NCBI GenBank assembly: GCA_904501755.1
Contig: CAJGBV010000014.1
Span: 1-56,006, forward strand
From: Clostridiaceae bacterium
Lineage (GTDB): Bacteria; Bacillota; Clostridia; Oscillospirales; Acutalibacteraceae
Reading direction: 5' to 3'
Length of the DNA stretch: 56,006 nucleotides
In this document: piece after piece, positions 33,490 through 41,206 of the stretch
Numbering within the stretch: position 1 is the first letter of the stretch
Layout: each line of letters starts with the position of its first letter
Position numbers and translations under genes: made by a program
Notes under the pieces: generated by a model
The model's database searches: none
What the model saw: only the letters and a program-made list of their open reading frames with translations
What the model was told of the DNA's origin: nothing

Positions 33490-34862
33490 TAGTTGTCACC
33501 GAGTTGACGTGCAATGGCTACCATAATTGCACATTCCATTCTCTTTTTGAACAGTTCACATCCATATTCATAAACACCGGTTACTTTTCCTGTTGCGTGA
33601 TATGCGTTTGCTGCACATCCGCCCGAACAGTAAAGCCTTGCCCAACAATCCTTGCATTCTTTGTGGGCATAAACGTTACAACCCATAAACTCATCCTGTA
33701 TTTCCTTGTTGGTGACACCATTCCATATATCACCAAGTTTGAATTTTTCTTCACCTACAAACTGATGGCAGGGGTAAAGGTCACCCCAAGGGGTAACAGC
33801 CATATATTCGGTACCGCTGCCGCAGCCGGAAATGCGCTTATAAATACAGGGGCCACCTGTAAGGTCAATCATATAGTGATAAAAGGTAAATGGGTTGCCC
33901 TCTTTATCCCTTTTAAGCATAAGCTCGGCAAGTTTTTCATACTGCTCCATAACGACAGGTAAATCGTCAAGAGTAAGCTCGTTTTTGTCGCCCTTTGCAC
34001 AAACAACAGGCTCCATACTCAGCTCGGTAAACCCTAAATCCAGCATTGTTTTTATATCCTCTAAAAAGTCGGGATTAGCGTGGGTAAAGGTTCCGCGCAT
34101 ATAATAGTTTTTGTTGCCTCTTGCATTTACAAATTTCTGGAATTTCGGAACTATTTTCTCCCAACTTCCATTACCTGCATAGTCAATTCTGTAGCGGTCG
34201 TGAACCTCTTTTCTTCCATCAAGGCTTAAAACTACATTACTCATTTCCTTATTGGAAAATTCAATAACATCATCATCAATAAGAAGTCCGTTTGTGGTAA
34301 GTGTGAAACGGAAATTTTTGCCCTTTTCTTTTTCGATGCTGCGGGCATAAGATACCATTTGCTTTACCACATCAAAATTCATAAGAGGCTCACCGCCGAA
34401 AAAGTCGACCTCAAGATTTTTTCTGTTTCCTGAATTTTCTACAAGAAAATCAAGAGCCTGTTTTCCAACCTCGAAACTCATAACAGCTCTGTCGCCGTGG
34501 TATTTACCCTGACTTGCAAAGCAGTATTCACAGTTTAAATTACAGGTGTGTGCAATATGTATGCAAAGAGCCTTTACAACGCCTGCGGTTTTTTCTTTAA
34601 GGGCACCCGCCATATTCTCGAAGGTGTCGGGAGCGAAAAGCTTACCGCTGTTTTTAAGCTCCTCAATCTGTGCATAGCAATCAAGAATTTCTTCTTTGCT
34701 AACATCATTGTGTAGATTATAAACCTTTTCTATAGCATAGTCTTTTTCGCTGTTTTCAAACAATGAAATTATATCATAGGCAACCTCGTCCACCACGTGA
34801 ACAGAACCGCTGCATACGTCGAGAACAATGTTAAAACCGCCCATTTTATACTGATGAATCAT
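33489..34862 (-). CDS. Radical SAM SCIFF peptide maturase (SPASM domain)
   Basis: This radical SAM enzyme forms thioether bonds in the SCIFF peptide encoded just upstream. Residues 1-90 resemble a peptide-recognition (PqqD-like) domain. The radical SAM cluster CNLNCEYC lies near residues 104-111, followed by VDFFGGEPLMNF near 160-171. The C-terminal SPASM region has the auxiliary-cluster cysteines: GCGSGTEYM, LYPCHQF, FMGCNVYAHKECKDCWARLY and CSGGCAAN. All cluster ligands look present. I chose the ATG at 34862, giving 457 residues, because AAAGGAG is 6 bases before it; longer readings run into the hairpin at 34890-34916. SCIFF pairs occur across Clostridia; the final product's role is not known to me. 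Confidence 0.92.
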   Translation of the reverse strand: MIHQYKMGGFNIVLDVCSGSVHVVDEVAYDIISLFENSEKDYAIEKVYNLHNDVSKEEILDCYAQIEELKNSGKLFAPDTFENMAGALKEKTAGVVKALCIHIAHTCNLNCEYCFASQGKYHGDRAVMSFEVGKQALDFLVENSGNRKNLEVDFFGGEPLMNFDVVKQMVSYARSIEKEKGKNFRFTLTTNGLLIDDDVIEFSNKEMSNVVLSLDGRKEVHDRYRIDYAGNGSWEKIVPKFQKFVNARGNKNYYMRGTFTHANPDFLEDIKTMLDLGFTELSMEPVVCAKGDKNELTLDDLPVVMEQYEKLAELMLKRDKEGNPFTFYHYMIDLTGGPCIYKRISGCGSGTEYMAVTPWGDLYPCHQFVGEEKFKLGDIWNGVTNKEIQDEFMGCNVYAHKECKDCWARLYCSGGCAANAYHATGKVTGVYEYGCELFKKRMECAIMVAIARQLGDN

Positions 34863-34889
34863 AACAAACTCCTTTAACTTATATAAGAA

Positions 34890-34916
34890 AAAATGCCGCC
34901 GATTCGGCGGCATTTT
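34890..34916 (-). terminator. Hairpin between SCIFF peptide and maturase genes, probable attenuator
   Basis: AAAATGCCGCCG and CGGCGGCATTTT form a perfect 12-bp GC-rich stem with a 3-base loop; TTCTTATATAAG follows on the minus strand. It lies 9 bases after the peptide stop and 27 before the maturase start. It probably lets only part of the transcripts continue, giving more peptide than enzyme. Confidence 0.8.
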
Positions 34917-34925
34917 GATTTTGCT

Positions 34926-35078
34926 TTACTTGCTTTCCTCGGTGTTTTCACACTGCTGATTAGCAATACCGCAGCTGGTTTTACAAGCAGACTGGCAAGA
35001 AGTCTGACATTCACCGCAACCGCCGTTTTTAGCACTTTCGCAAAGATTTCTTGTTTCGATAGTAATAATATGTTTCAT
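34926..35078 (-). CDS. scfA: SCIFF ribosomal peptide precursor
   Basis: This 50-residue gene encodes the SCIFF precursor (six cysteines in forty-five residues). It begins MKHIITIETRNLCESA and continues with cysteines spaced C21-x2-C24-x3-C28-x3-C32-x3-C36-x6-C43, within CGECQTSCQSACKTSC. The core spacing is exactly that of the family. A seventh cysteine at position 13 lies in the leader part, which is unusual. The ATG has the strong site GGAGGT at 7 bases, and a near-consensus promoter lies at 35111-35139. The maturase follows after a hairpin. In characterised members the maturase links a Cys to a Thr by a thioether. Confidence 0.93.
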   Translation of the reverse strand: MKHIITIETRNLCESAKNGGCGECQTSCQSACKTSCGIANQQCENTEESK

Positions 35079-35110
35079 TGTACTGACCTCCAATACATTA
35101 GTCTTTTAAA

Positions 35111-35139
35111 ATAATAACATATCGTTTGCTATAAGTCAA
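35111..35139 (-). promoter_or_regulatory. Promoter of the SCIFF operon
   Basis: On the minus strand TTGACT (35134-35139), a 17-base spacer and TATTAT (35111-35116), 32 bases before the peptide ATG. Confidence 0.82.
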
Positions 35140-35172
35140 TACACTTTTTGCTGAATTATTTTATATAGGTAG

Positions 35173-35201
35173 TTGAAATTATTTTATATATGTAGTATAA
35201 T
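35173..35201 (+). promoter_or_regulatory. Promoter of the polysaccharide operon
   Basis: TTGAAA (35173-35178), 17 bases, TATAAT (35196-35201), about 55 bases before the first gene. It is divergent from the SCIFF promoter, with only 33 bases between the two -35 boxes. No later promoter or terminator is obvious up to the window end. Confidence 0.8.
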
Positions 35202-35255
35202 CTATAATGTATAAAAATGGACTTATTGTACCTAAAAAGCGCAGGGAGTAAAAAA

Positions 35256-36380
35256 ATGAAACAAATCAATAAAAGGATTTTCCTTTCTTCCCCTACAATG
35301 CACGATGAAGAGCAAAAGTATATTAAAGAAGCTTTTGATACTAACTGGGTAGCCCCTCTGGGTGCTAATGTTGACGGTTTTGAAAAAGAAATGGCTGAAT
35401 ATATTGGCATAGACTATGCCGCGGCCTGTGTAAGCGGCACATCGGCTTTGCATTTAGCTGTTAAATTAGCAAATGTCAAACCGTCAGATGTTGTTTTTTG
35501 TTCTGACCTTACCTTTGCAGCTACTGTTAATCCCGTTACATACGAAAATGGTAGACAGGTTTTTATTGACAGTGAATACGAAACCTGGAATATGGATCCA
35601 GAGGCTTTAAAACTTGCTTTCGAAAAATATCCCGAATGTAAATGCGTCATAGTAGTTAACCTTTATGGTGTGCCGGCAAAGCTTGATGAGATAAAGGAAA
35701 TTTGTGACCGGCACGGTGCTGTGCTTATCGAGGATGCCGCCGAAAGCCTTTCGGCTACCTATAAAGGTGTACAGACGGGTACCTTTGGAAAGTATAACGC
35801 TATTAGTTTTAATGGTAATAAGATTATTACTACTTCGGGCGGCGGTATGCTGCTCAGCAATGATAAAGAGGCTATTGACAAAGCTCGTTTTTGGTCAACT
35901 CAGTCAAGAGATCCGGCTCCTTGGTATCAGCATTCTGAAACAGGATATAATTACCGAATGAGCAATGTTGTTGCGGGTATAGGCAGAGGTCAGCTTCTGC
36001 ACCTTGATGAACATAAAGAATTAAAACGCAAAATCTATAACCGCTATAAAGAGGCTTTTAAAAAGCTTCCCGTTACTATGAATCCTTATCTTGAGTGTTC
36101 CGACCCTAACTTCTGGCTTTCCTGTATTCTTATTGATGAGGGTTGCCCTGTACAGTTTATGGATATTGTCAATAAACTTGGACAGGAGAACATAGAAGCC
36201 CGTCCGATTTGGAAACCGATGCATATGCACCCGCTGTTCAGTGGTTATGATTTTATATCAGCGAACAGTGAAAATGTTTCAGAAGATATTTTCAACATAG
36301 GCGTGTGTCTTCCAAGTGATATAAAAATGACCGAAGAAGAACAGGATAGAGTAATTGAAATAATAAAAAGTTTGTTTTAA
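35256..36380 (+). CDS. DegT/DnrJ/EryC1-family sugar aminotransferase
   Basis: This PLP aminotransferase is of the type that makes amino sugars from nucleotide-linked keto sugars, using glutamate or similar donors. The 374-residue chain shows KRIFLSSPTMHDEEQKYI at the start, the AACVSGTSALHLAV segment near residues 59-72, LIEDAAESLSATYKG near 163-177, and the PLP lysine in SFNGNKIITTSGGGML near 189-204. The end NIGVCLPSD is also typical. I chose ATG 35256 because AGGGAG lies 7 bases upstream. It is the first gene of the glycan operon and probably makes a 4-amino-sugar such as a bacillosamine-type precursor. The exact sugar is inferred. Confidence 0.9.
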   Translation: MKQINKRIFLSSPTMHDEEQKYIKEAFDTNWVAPLGANVDGFEKEMAEYIGIDYAAACVSGTSALHLAVKLANVKPSDVVFCSDLTFAATVNPVTYENGRQVFIDSEYETWNMDPEALKLAFEKYPECKCVIVVNLYGVPAKLDEIKEICDRHGAVLIEDAAESLSATYKGVQTGTFGKYNAISFNGNKIITTSGGGMLLSNDKEAIDKARFWSTQSRDPAPWYQHSETGYNYRMSNVVAGIGRGQLLHLDEHKELKRKIYNRYKEAFKKLPVTMNPYLECSDPNFWLSCILIDEGCPVQFMDIVNKLGQENIEARPIWKPMHMHPLFSGYDFISANSENVSEDIFNIGVCLPSDIKMTEEEQDRVIEIIKSLF

Positions 36381-36391
36381 GGAGTTACATA

Positions 36392-37027
36392 ATGTACGCT
36401 AAGTTTTTTAAGCGTGTTATAGACGTAATATTGTCGTTTGTTGCACTTTGTGTATTATCGCCGGTACTTCTTGTTCTTATTGTTCTTGGTGCAATAAAGA
36501 TGAAGGGTAACCCATTTTTTACTCAGGACCGTCCCGGTAAGAACGAAAAAATATTTAAACTTATAAAGTTCCGTACTATGACTTGTGAAACCGATGAAAA
36601 AGGTGTTCCGCTTCCTGATGATGTACGGCTTACGAAATATGGAAAGATACTTCGTAGTACATCTCTTGATGAACTTCCCGAGCTTATCAATATTCTAAAG
36701 GGCGATATGTCTATAGTGGGTCCAAGACCACTGATGGTTAATTATCTTCCTTTTTATAATGATATTGAGAAAAAGAGACATTTAGTGAGACCTGGCTTAA
36801 CTGGTTATGCACAATCTCATGGAAGAAACACACTTGTTTGGGAAGATAGATTTGATTTGGATGTATATTATGTTGAGAATATTGATATAATGCTCGACTT
36901 TAAAATATTGTTTGAAACTATAAAAACGGTATTTACAAGAGAAGGAATAGAATTAGAAGATTTGGACGATTTCGATGTGTATAGAAAGAAACAGTATGCA
37001 GAAGTCACTGAAAGCGTTTTGAAATAA
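36392..37027 (+). CDS. Phosphoglycosyl transferase initiating the repeat unit (PglC-like)
   Basis: This short bacterial sugar transferase puts a sugar-1-phosphate on undecaprenyl phosphate as the first lipid-linked step. The 211 residues fit the minimal PglC type with one re-entrant membrane helix near residues 8-35. Diagnostic segments are FFTQDRPGKNEKIFKLIKFRTM, the catalytic Asp-Glu pair in TSLDELPELINIL near 89-101, and MSIVGPRPLM. VRPGLTGYAQSHGRN follows. The usual amino acids are intact. It has a strong AAGGAG site. The preceding aminotransferase would fit a substrate such as a UDP-di-N-acetyl amino sugar, but this is inference. Confidence 0.93.
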   Translation: MYAKFFKRVIDVILSFVALCVLSPVLLVLIVLGAIKMKGNPFFTQDRPGKNEKIFKLIKFRTMTCETDEKGVPLPDDVRLTKYGKILRSTSLDELPELINILKGDMSIVGPRPLMVNYLPFYNDIEKKRHLVRPGLTGYAQSHGRNTLVWEDRFDLDVYYVENIDIMLDFKILFETIKTVFTREGIELEDLDDFDVYRKKQYAEVTESVLK

Positions 37028-37064
37028 ATAAAAAACACAGAAAAAGTATTACAGAGGTAACGTT

Positions 37065-38243
37065 ATGGATGTATTACAAACTCCGTATTTTTTAATAAAA
37101 ACTGCCGAGATTGATAAATTAATAGATGAGGCATTTTCTGTATTACATAGCAAATGGCCGCAAGGCATAATAGGGTATTCTTTTAAAACAAACAATCTGC
37201 CTTGGATAATTACACATATGAAAAAGAAAAAAATATGGGCAGAAGTTGTATCTTCTGATGAATATTTGCTTGCCAAGGCATTGGGATTTGAAATAGAGCA
37301 CATTATATTTAACGGTCCTGTTAAAGGGAAAAAAGAATTTATAGAAGCTGTTGAAAACGGTGCAAAGGTAAATATTGATTCTAAAAGAGAACTTTCTTGG
37401 TTGCTTGAGTGTGATAGTGAAAAGATCAAAAACGCTTCTGTGGGTTTGCGGGTGAATTTTTGCATTGAAGATTATTGCGAAGGTGAATCGCAATGCGGTA
37501 AAGAGGATGGCAGGTTCGGATTTTCGTATGAATGCGGAGAACTCTATGAAGCAATATCGTTTTTAAAGAAAAATGATATAGTTCTTTCGGGTTTTCATAT
37601 GCATTGTAGTTCTAAAACAAGAAGCGTTAATGTTTATAAAGCTATCGCTGAAATGGTAGTTAATATAGTCAGGGAATATTCTTTGGAACTTGAGTATGTT
37701 GATATAGGAGGCGGCTTTTTTGGTGGTGTTCCGGGCAAACCAAGTTTTGAGAGTTATTTTTCCGAGGTTTATGAAATTTTCAAAAAAGAGCCTCTGTTAT
37801 CTAAAACAAATTTGATAATTGAGCCCGGAATATCTTTAATAGGTTCTGGTATTGATTACATCACAACTGTAGTGGATGAAAAAGTTACAAAAAACAACAG
37901 ATTTGTTCTTTTGGACGGAAGCAGAATACATATAGATCCATTTAAGAGGAAAACCCGGTACGATTACAGTTTTAAACGTAGACAGGAAACTTTTGAAAAG
38001 CAGTCTCAAATTCTTTGCGGTTTTACTTGTATGGAGGATGACAGGTTTTTTGAAATTGATGATACAAAACTGAGTGTAGGAGATCAGGTTGTATTTGAAA
38101 GAGTGGGAGCATATACAATGGGATTAATACCGCAATTTATAGAATTTTATCCTGCGGTTTATGCGGAAGTTGATAACAAAAAAATGTTGGTTCGCAAAAA
38201 AAATACACATGAAGATTTTTTGGTTACAAATTTTGATGAATGA
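37065..38243 (+). CDS. PLP-dependent decarboxylase-fold protein (DAP/Orn decarboxylase family 2)
   Basis: This 392-residue protein has the alanine-racemase-like barrel fold of diaminopimelate and ornithine decarboxylases. It begins with TPYFLIKTAEIDKLI, and the PLP lysine is in GIIGYSFKTNNLPWII near residues 35-50. SGFHMHCSSKTRS near 176-188 and VDIGGGFFGGVPG near 214-226 bind the cofactor phosphate. The C-terminal beta domain ends with RVGAYTMGLIPQFI near 344-357. Its place in a glycan operon next to an ATP-grasp gene suggests it handles a modified amino acid rather than lysine synthesis. The ribosome site (AGAGGT) is moderate. Base composition is lower in GC than the conserved genes. Confidence 0.82.
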   Translation: MDVLQTPYFLIKTAEIDKLIDEAFSVLHSKWPQGIIGYSFKTNNLPWIITHMKKKKIWAEVVSSDEYLLAKALGFEIEHIIFNGPVKGKKEFIEAVENGAKVNIDSKRELSWLLECDSEKIKNASVGLRVNFCIEDYCEGESQCGKEDGRFGFSYECGELYEAISFLKKNDIVLSGFHMHCSSKTRSVNVYKAIAEMVVNIVREYSLELEYVDIGGGFFGGVPGKPSFESYFSEVYEIFKKEPLLSKTNLIIEPGISLIGSGIDYITTVVDEKVTKNNRFVLLDGSRIHIDPFKRKTRYDYSFKRRQETFEKQSQILCGFTCMEDDRFFEIDDTKLSVGDQVVFERVGAYTMGLIPQFIEFYPAVYAEVDNKKMLVRKKNTHEDFLVTNFDE

Positions 38244-38267
38244 TTTTGTACGTTTGGGAGTTTTATT

Positions 38268-39230
38268 ATGAATATTTTGATTTTAAGTGCCGGAACACGA
38301 AATAAAGTGGTTCAGTATTTCAAAAAAGCTTTATGCGGAATAGGAAATGTTGTTGCTACTGATTGCAGTGATATTGCTCCTGCTGTGTATGAAGCGGATA
38401 AATTTTATAAAGTTCCAAGAATGACAGAGGACGGCTATATTGACGTTATTCTTGATATTTGTAAAAATGAAAGAATTAATGGTGTGCTATCGCTTATAGA
38501 CCCGGAACTTTCTTTACTCGCAAGAAATGTTCAAAATTTTAAAGAAGTAGGAACTACTGTTATTGGGTCAAGTTATGAACTTTGTGAAATGACTCTTAAT
38601 AAGTGGGAAATGTATAAATGGCTCTGTAAGAATGGGTATAATTGTGCAAAATCTTATATTGATAAAGAAGAATTTTTTGCAGACGTAGAAATAGGCAGAG
38701 CTAAATACCCTGTTTTTGTTAAACCGATTTGCGGAAGTGCCAGTATAGCTATTTCCAAGGTGTATGATAAAGAAACGATAGAACTTCTTTTTGCCCATAA
38801 TGATAATCTTTTAATACAGGAATTTCTTGATGGACAAGAAATAGGTGCCGACTGCTATGTAGATATGGTAAGCGGGGAACTTGTTTCGGTATTTACTAAG
38901 AAAAAACTCGTTATGCGTGCCGGAGAAACTGATAAAGCTGTAAGTTTTAAGGATAAAGTATTATTTGAGCTTATTGAAAAATTTATTTTGGAATGCGGTT
39001 TCAAAGGTCAAATAGATATCGATATTTTTTATGTTGACGGACAGTACTATATCTCCGAGGTTAATCCTCGTTTTGGTGGCGGTTATCCCCACGCCTATGA
39101 GTGTGGTTGTGACCATATGACGCTTATTAAAAATAACCTTGAAGGAACTGCCAATGAGAAAGATATAGGCAACTATGATGATGGTGTTTATATGATGAAA
39201 TACAACGAATTGGCAATTAAAAAACTGTAG
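38268..39230 (+). CDS. ATP-grasp carboxylate-amine ligase (CarB/PylC-like)
   Basis: This 320-residue ATP-grasp enzyme would join a carboxylate to an amine with ATP. The N-terminal Rossmann-like part starts NILILSAGTRNKVVQYFKKAL. ATP-grasp segments are YPVFVKPICGSASIAISKV near residues 145-163, LLIQEFLDGQEIGADCYVDM near 183-202, and FKGQIDIDIFYVDGQYYISEVNPRFGGGYPHAYE split near 245-280, with the metal ligands in SEVNPRFGGG. It resembles carbamoyl-phosphate-synthase-like ligases of antibiotic and glycan loci. It probably links an amino or hydroxy acid made by its neighbours to another molecule. Substrates are unknown. GGGAG precedes the ATG. Confidence 0.84.
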   Translation: MNILILSAGTRNKVVQYFKKALCGIGNVVATDCSDIAPAVYEADKFYKVPRMTEDGYIDVILDICKNERINGVLSLIDPELSLLARNVQNFKEVGTTVIGSSYELCEMTLNKWEMYKWLCKNGYNCAKSYIDKEEFFADVEIGRAKYPVFVKPICGSASIAISKVYDKETIELLFAHNDNLLIQEFLDGQEIGADCYVDMVSGELVSVFTKKKLVMRAGETDKAVSFKDKVLFELIEKFILECGFKGQIDIDIFYVDGQYYISEVNPRFGGGYPHAYECGCDHMTLIKNNLEGTANEKDIGNYDDGVYMMKYNELAIKKL

Positions 39231-39242
39231 GAGCAAAGATGA

Positions 39243-40388
39243 ATGAAAATTTGTTTTTTAGCTACCGTTCCGGAAACATTGAAATCCTTTGTTTTGGCTC
39301 AAGCAGAGTATATTTATGAAAAGCATCCTGATTGGAAAGTCTCCTTTGTTTGTGATTGTAATGAGCAGTTTAAAAAAGCACTTCCGGATTTTATACGCTA
39401 TTTGCCTGTTTCTATGAGCAGAGGCGTTGATATAAAAGGAATAAAAACTGTGTTTGCCCTTAAAAAACTTTTCAAAAAGGAAAAGTTTGATATGATAGTT
39501 TACGCTACTCCAAATGCTGCCCTTTATGCTTCCTTGGCAGGTAGAATGGCGGGGATTAAAAAGCGTCTTTACTGCCAGTGGGGAATACGCTATGTAGGTT
39601 TTTGGGGAATCAAGCGTAAAATATTTAAATTTCTTGAAAAAATCACTTGTTTGAATTCTACCTATGTAAATGCCGTAAGTGTTAAAAATCGTCAGTTTGC
39701 AATTGATGAAAAACTGTATAAGTCTGATAAGGCAACAGTTGTAGGCAATGGCGGAACTATTGGTGTAGACCTTTCGGATTATAATATGGAAATGTATGAC
39801 GAGTATCGCAAGGAAAAGCGAGAAGAGCTTGGAATAGGTGGTGAATTTGTTTTCGGGTTTGTGGGTAGACTTAGCCGCGATAAAGGTGCTTTTGAATTGC
39901 TCAGTGCTATACGACGATTGTCCCAAGATAATATCAAACTTGTGTGTGTGGGCTCTGATGAACTTTTAGAAGGAGATATACCTTCAGAGCTTAAAACATG
40001 GGTTAAGGAAAATGATATAATCGTTTTTGCAGGAGAAAAAAGTGAGAAAGAAGTAATTAAATATTACGCTGGAATGGACGCCTATGTGCACCCAACTTAT
40101 AGAGAAGGATTTGGTATGGTGATTCAGGAGGCGGGCGCTATGGGATGTCCGATTATAACTACCAATATCCCCGGTGCCGGTGAGGTTCTTGTAAACGGAG
40201 AATCCTGTTTGTTAGTTAAGCCTAAAGACGTTGAAGAACTGGTTACTGCTATGAACAAGCTTTATGAAGACAGAGCGTTTTGCAAAAAGTTGGGCGAAAA
40301 TGCCAGAAAATATGTTGAAGAAAAGTATGAAAGAAACAGTATGCTTGAAAATCAGATTAAAAGATACGAAGATATACTTGGAGAGTGA
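39243..40388 (+). CDS. Glycosyltransferase family 4
   Basis: This 381-residue GT-B glycosyltransferase transfers a sugar from an NDP donor to the growing lipid-linked glycan. The C-terminal donor half contains FVFGFVGRLSRDKGAFELLSAI near residues 200-221 and the E-x7-E region in HPTYREGFGMVIQEAGAMGCPIITT near 280-304. GEVLVNGESCLLVKP follows. There are no membrane segments, so it acts at the inner membrane face. It starts at an ATG 12 bases after the ATP-grasp gene and overlaps the next gene. It splits the set of small-molecule enzymes around it, so its acceptor might carry the modified group; this is inference. Confidence 0.9.
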   Translation: MKICFLATVPETLKSFVLAQAEYIYEKHPDWKVSFVCDCNEQFKKALPDFIRYLPVSMSRGVDIKGIKTVFALKKLFKKEKFDMIVYATPNAALYASLAGRMAGIKKRLYCQWGIRYVGFWGIKRKIFKFLEKITCLNSTYVNAVSVKNRQFAIDEKLYKSDKATVVGNGGTIGVDLSDYNMEMYDEYRKEKREELGIGGEFVFGFVGRLSRDKGAFELLSAIRRLSQDNIKLVCVGSDELLEGDIPSELKTWVKENDIIVFAGEKSEKEVIKYYAGMDAYVHPTYREGFGMVIQEAGAMGCPIITTNIPGAGEVLVNGESCLLVKPKDVEELVTAMNKLYEDRAFCKKLGENARKYVEEKYERNSMLENQIKRYEDILGE

Positions 40389-40393
40389 GTAAA

Positions 40394-41203
40394 ATGATGA
40401 AACTTATGCTTCTTACCGGTGACCCCGTTTTTGCGAAAAAAGCAGAGGACTGCGGTGTGGATAGAATTTTCATTGACCTTGAATATATAAATAAGGCTGA
40501 TCGCCAAAAGGGTAGGAATACCTATATAACTCACAACACTATTGACGACGTATTACCTATGAGAAAGACTCTTACAAAATCAGAACTTCTTGTACGTGTT
40601 AATCCAATCAACCCTTTGTCTAAAGCGGAGATTGATGCTGTGTGCGAGGCGGGAGCAGACCTTATAATGCTTCCTATGGTTTATGATTCTGAGGATGTTA
40701 AAACTTTTGTTAAATTTGTGGATGGCAGAGCCAAGTGTGTGCCTATGATAGAAACTACTCACGCTATGGCACGAATTGATGATATTTTAGAGGTTGAAGG
40801 AATAGATGAGCTTTATATTGGACTTAATGACCTTCATATAGGTCTTGGTCTTTCATTTATGTTCGAAATTCTTTCGGGCGGATTGCTTGATTATATGGCA
40901 GAAAAAATAAAGGCAAAAAACATTCCTTTTGGTTTTGGCGGAATGGGTAAAATAGGGGAAGGTATGCTTCCTGCAGATGCTATTCTTGCTGAGCATTTCC
41001 GTATTGGCTCGGGCAGTGTTATTCTTTCCAGAACATTTAGAAATGAAGTGGATGCGGAGGGCAAGCCGCAACTTGATTTGTTAAAAGAAATTGCAAAAAT
41101 CCGACAAAAAGAAAATGAGTATGCAAATTGGTCTGAAACAGATTTTGAAAATAACAGAAAAATAGTTAAAGAAACTGTAAAGAAAATAGTAAACGGAGTA
41201 TAA
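40394..41203 (+). CDS. HpcH/HpaI-family aldolase/lyase
   Basis: This roughly 269-residue TIM-barrel protein resembles HpcH/HpaI and citrate-lyase beta enzymes, which add pyruvate or similar enolates to aldehydes, or reverse this, with a divalent metal. Family features include DRIFIDLEYINKADRQ near residues 20-35, VRVNPINPLSKAEID near 67-81, GADLIMLPMVYDSEDVK near 87-103, VPMIETTHAMARIDDIL with the metal-binding Glu near 116, and IGLNDLHIGLG near 139-149 with the metal-binding Asp. I chose ATG 40394; a GTG at 40385 overlapping the previous stop is possible. The substrate is unknown. Confidence 0.8.
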   Translation: MMKLMLLTGDPVFAKKAEDCGVDRIFIDLEYINKADRQKGRNTYITHNTIDDVLPMRKTLTKSELLVRVNPINPLSKAEIDAVCEAGADLIMLPMVYDSEDVKTFVKFVDGRAKCVPMIETTHAMARIDDILEVEGIDELYIGLNDLHIGLGLSFMFEILSGGLLDYMAEKIKAKNIPFGFGGMGKIGEGMLPADAILAEHFRIGSGSVILSRTFRNEVDAEGKPQLDLLKEIAKIRQKENEYANWSETDFENNRKIVKETVKKIVNGV

Positions 41204-41206
41204 AGA

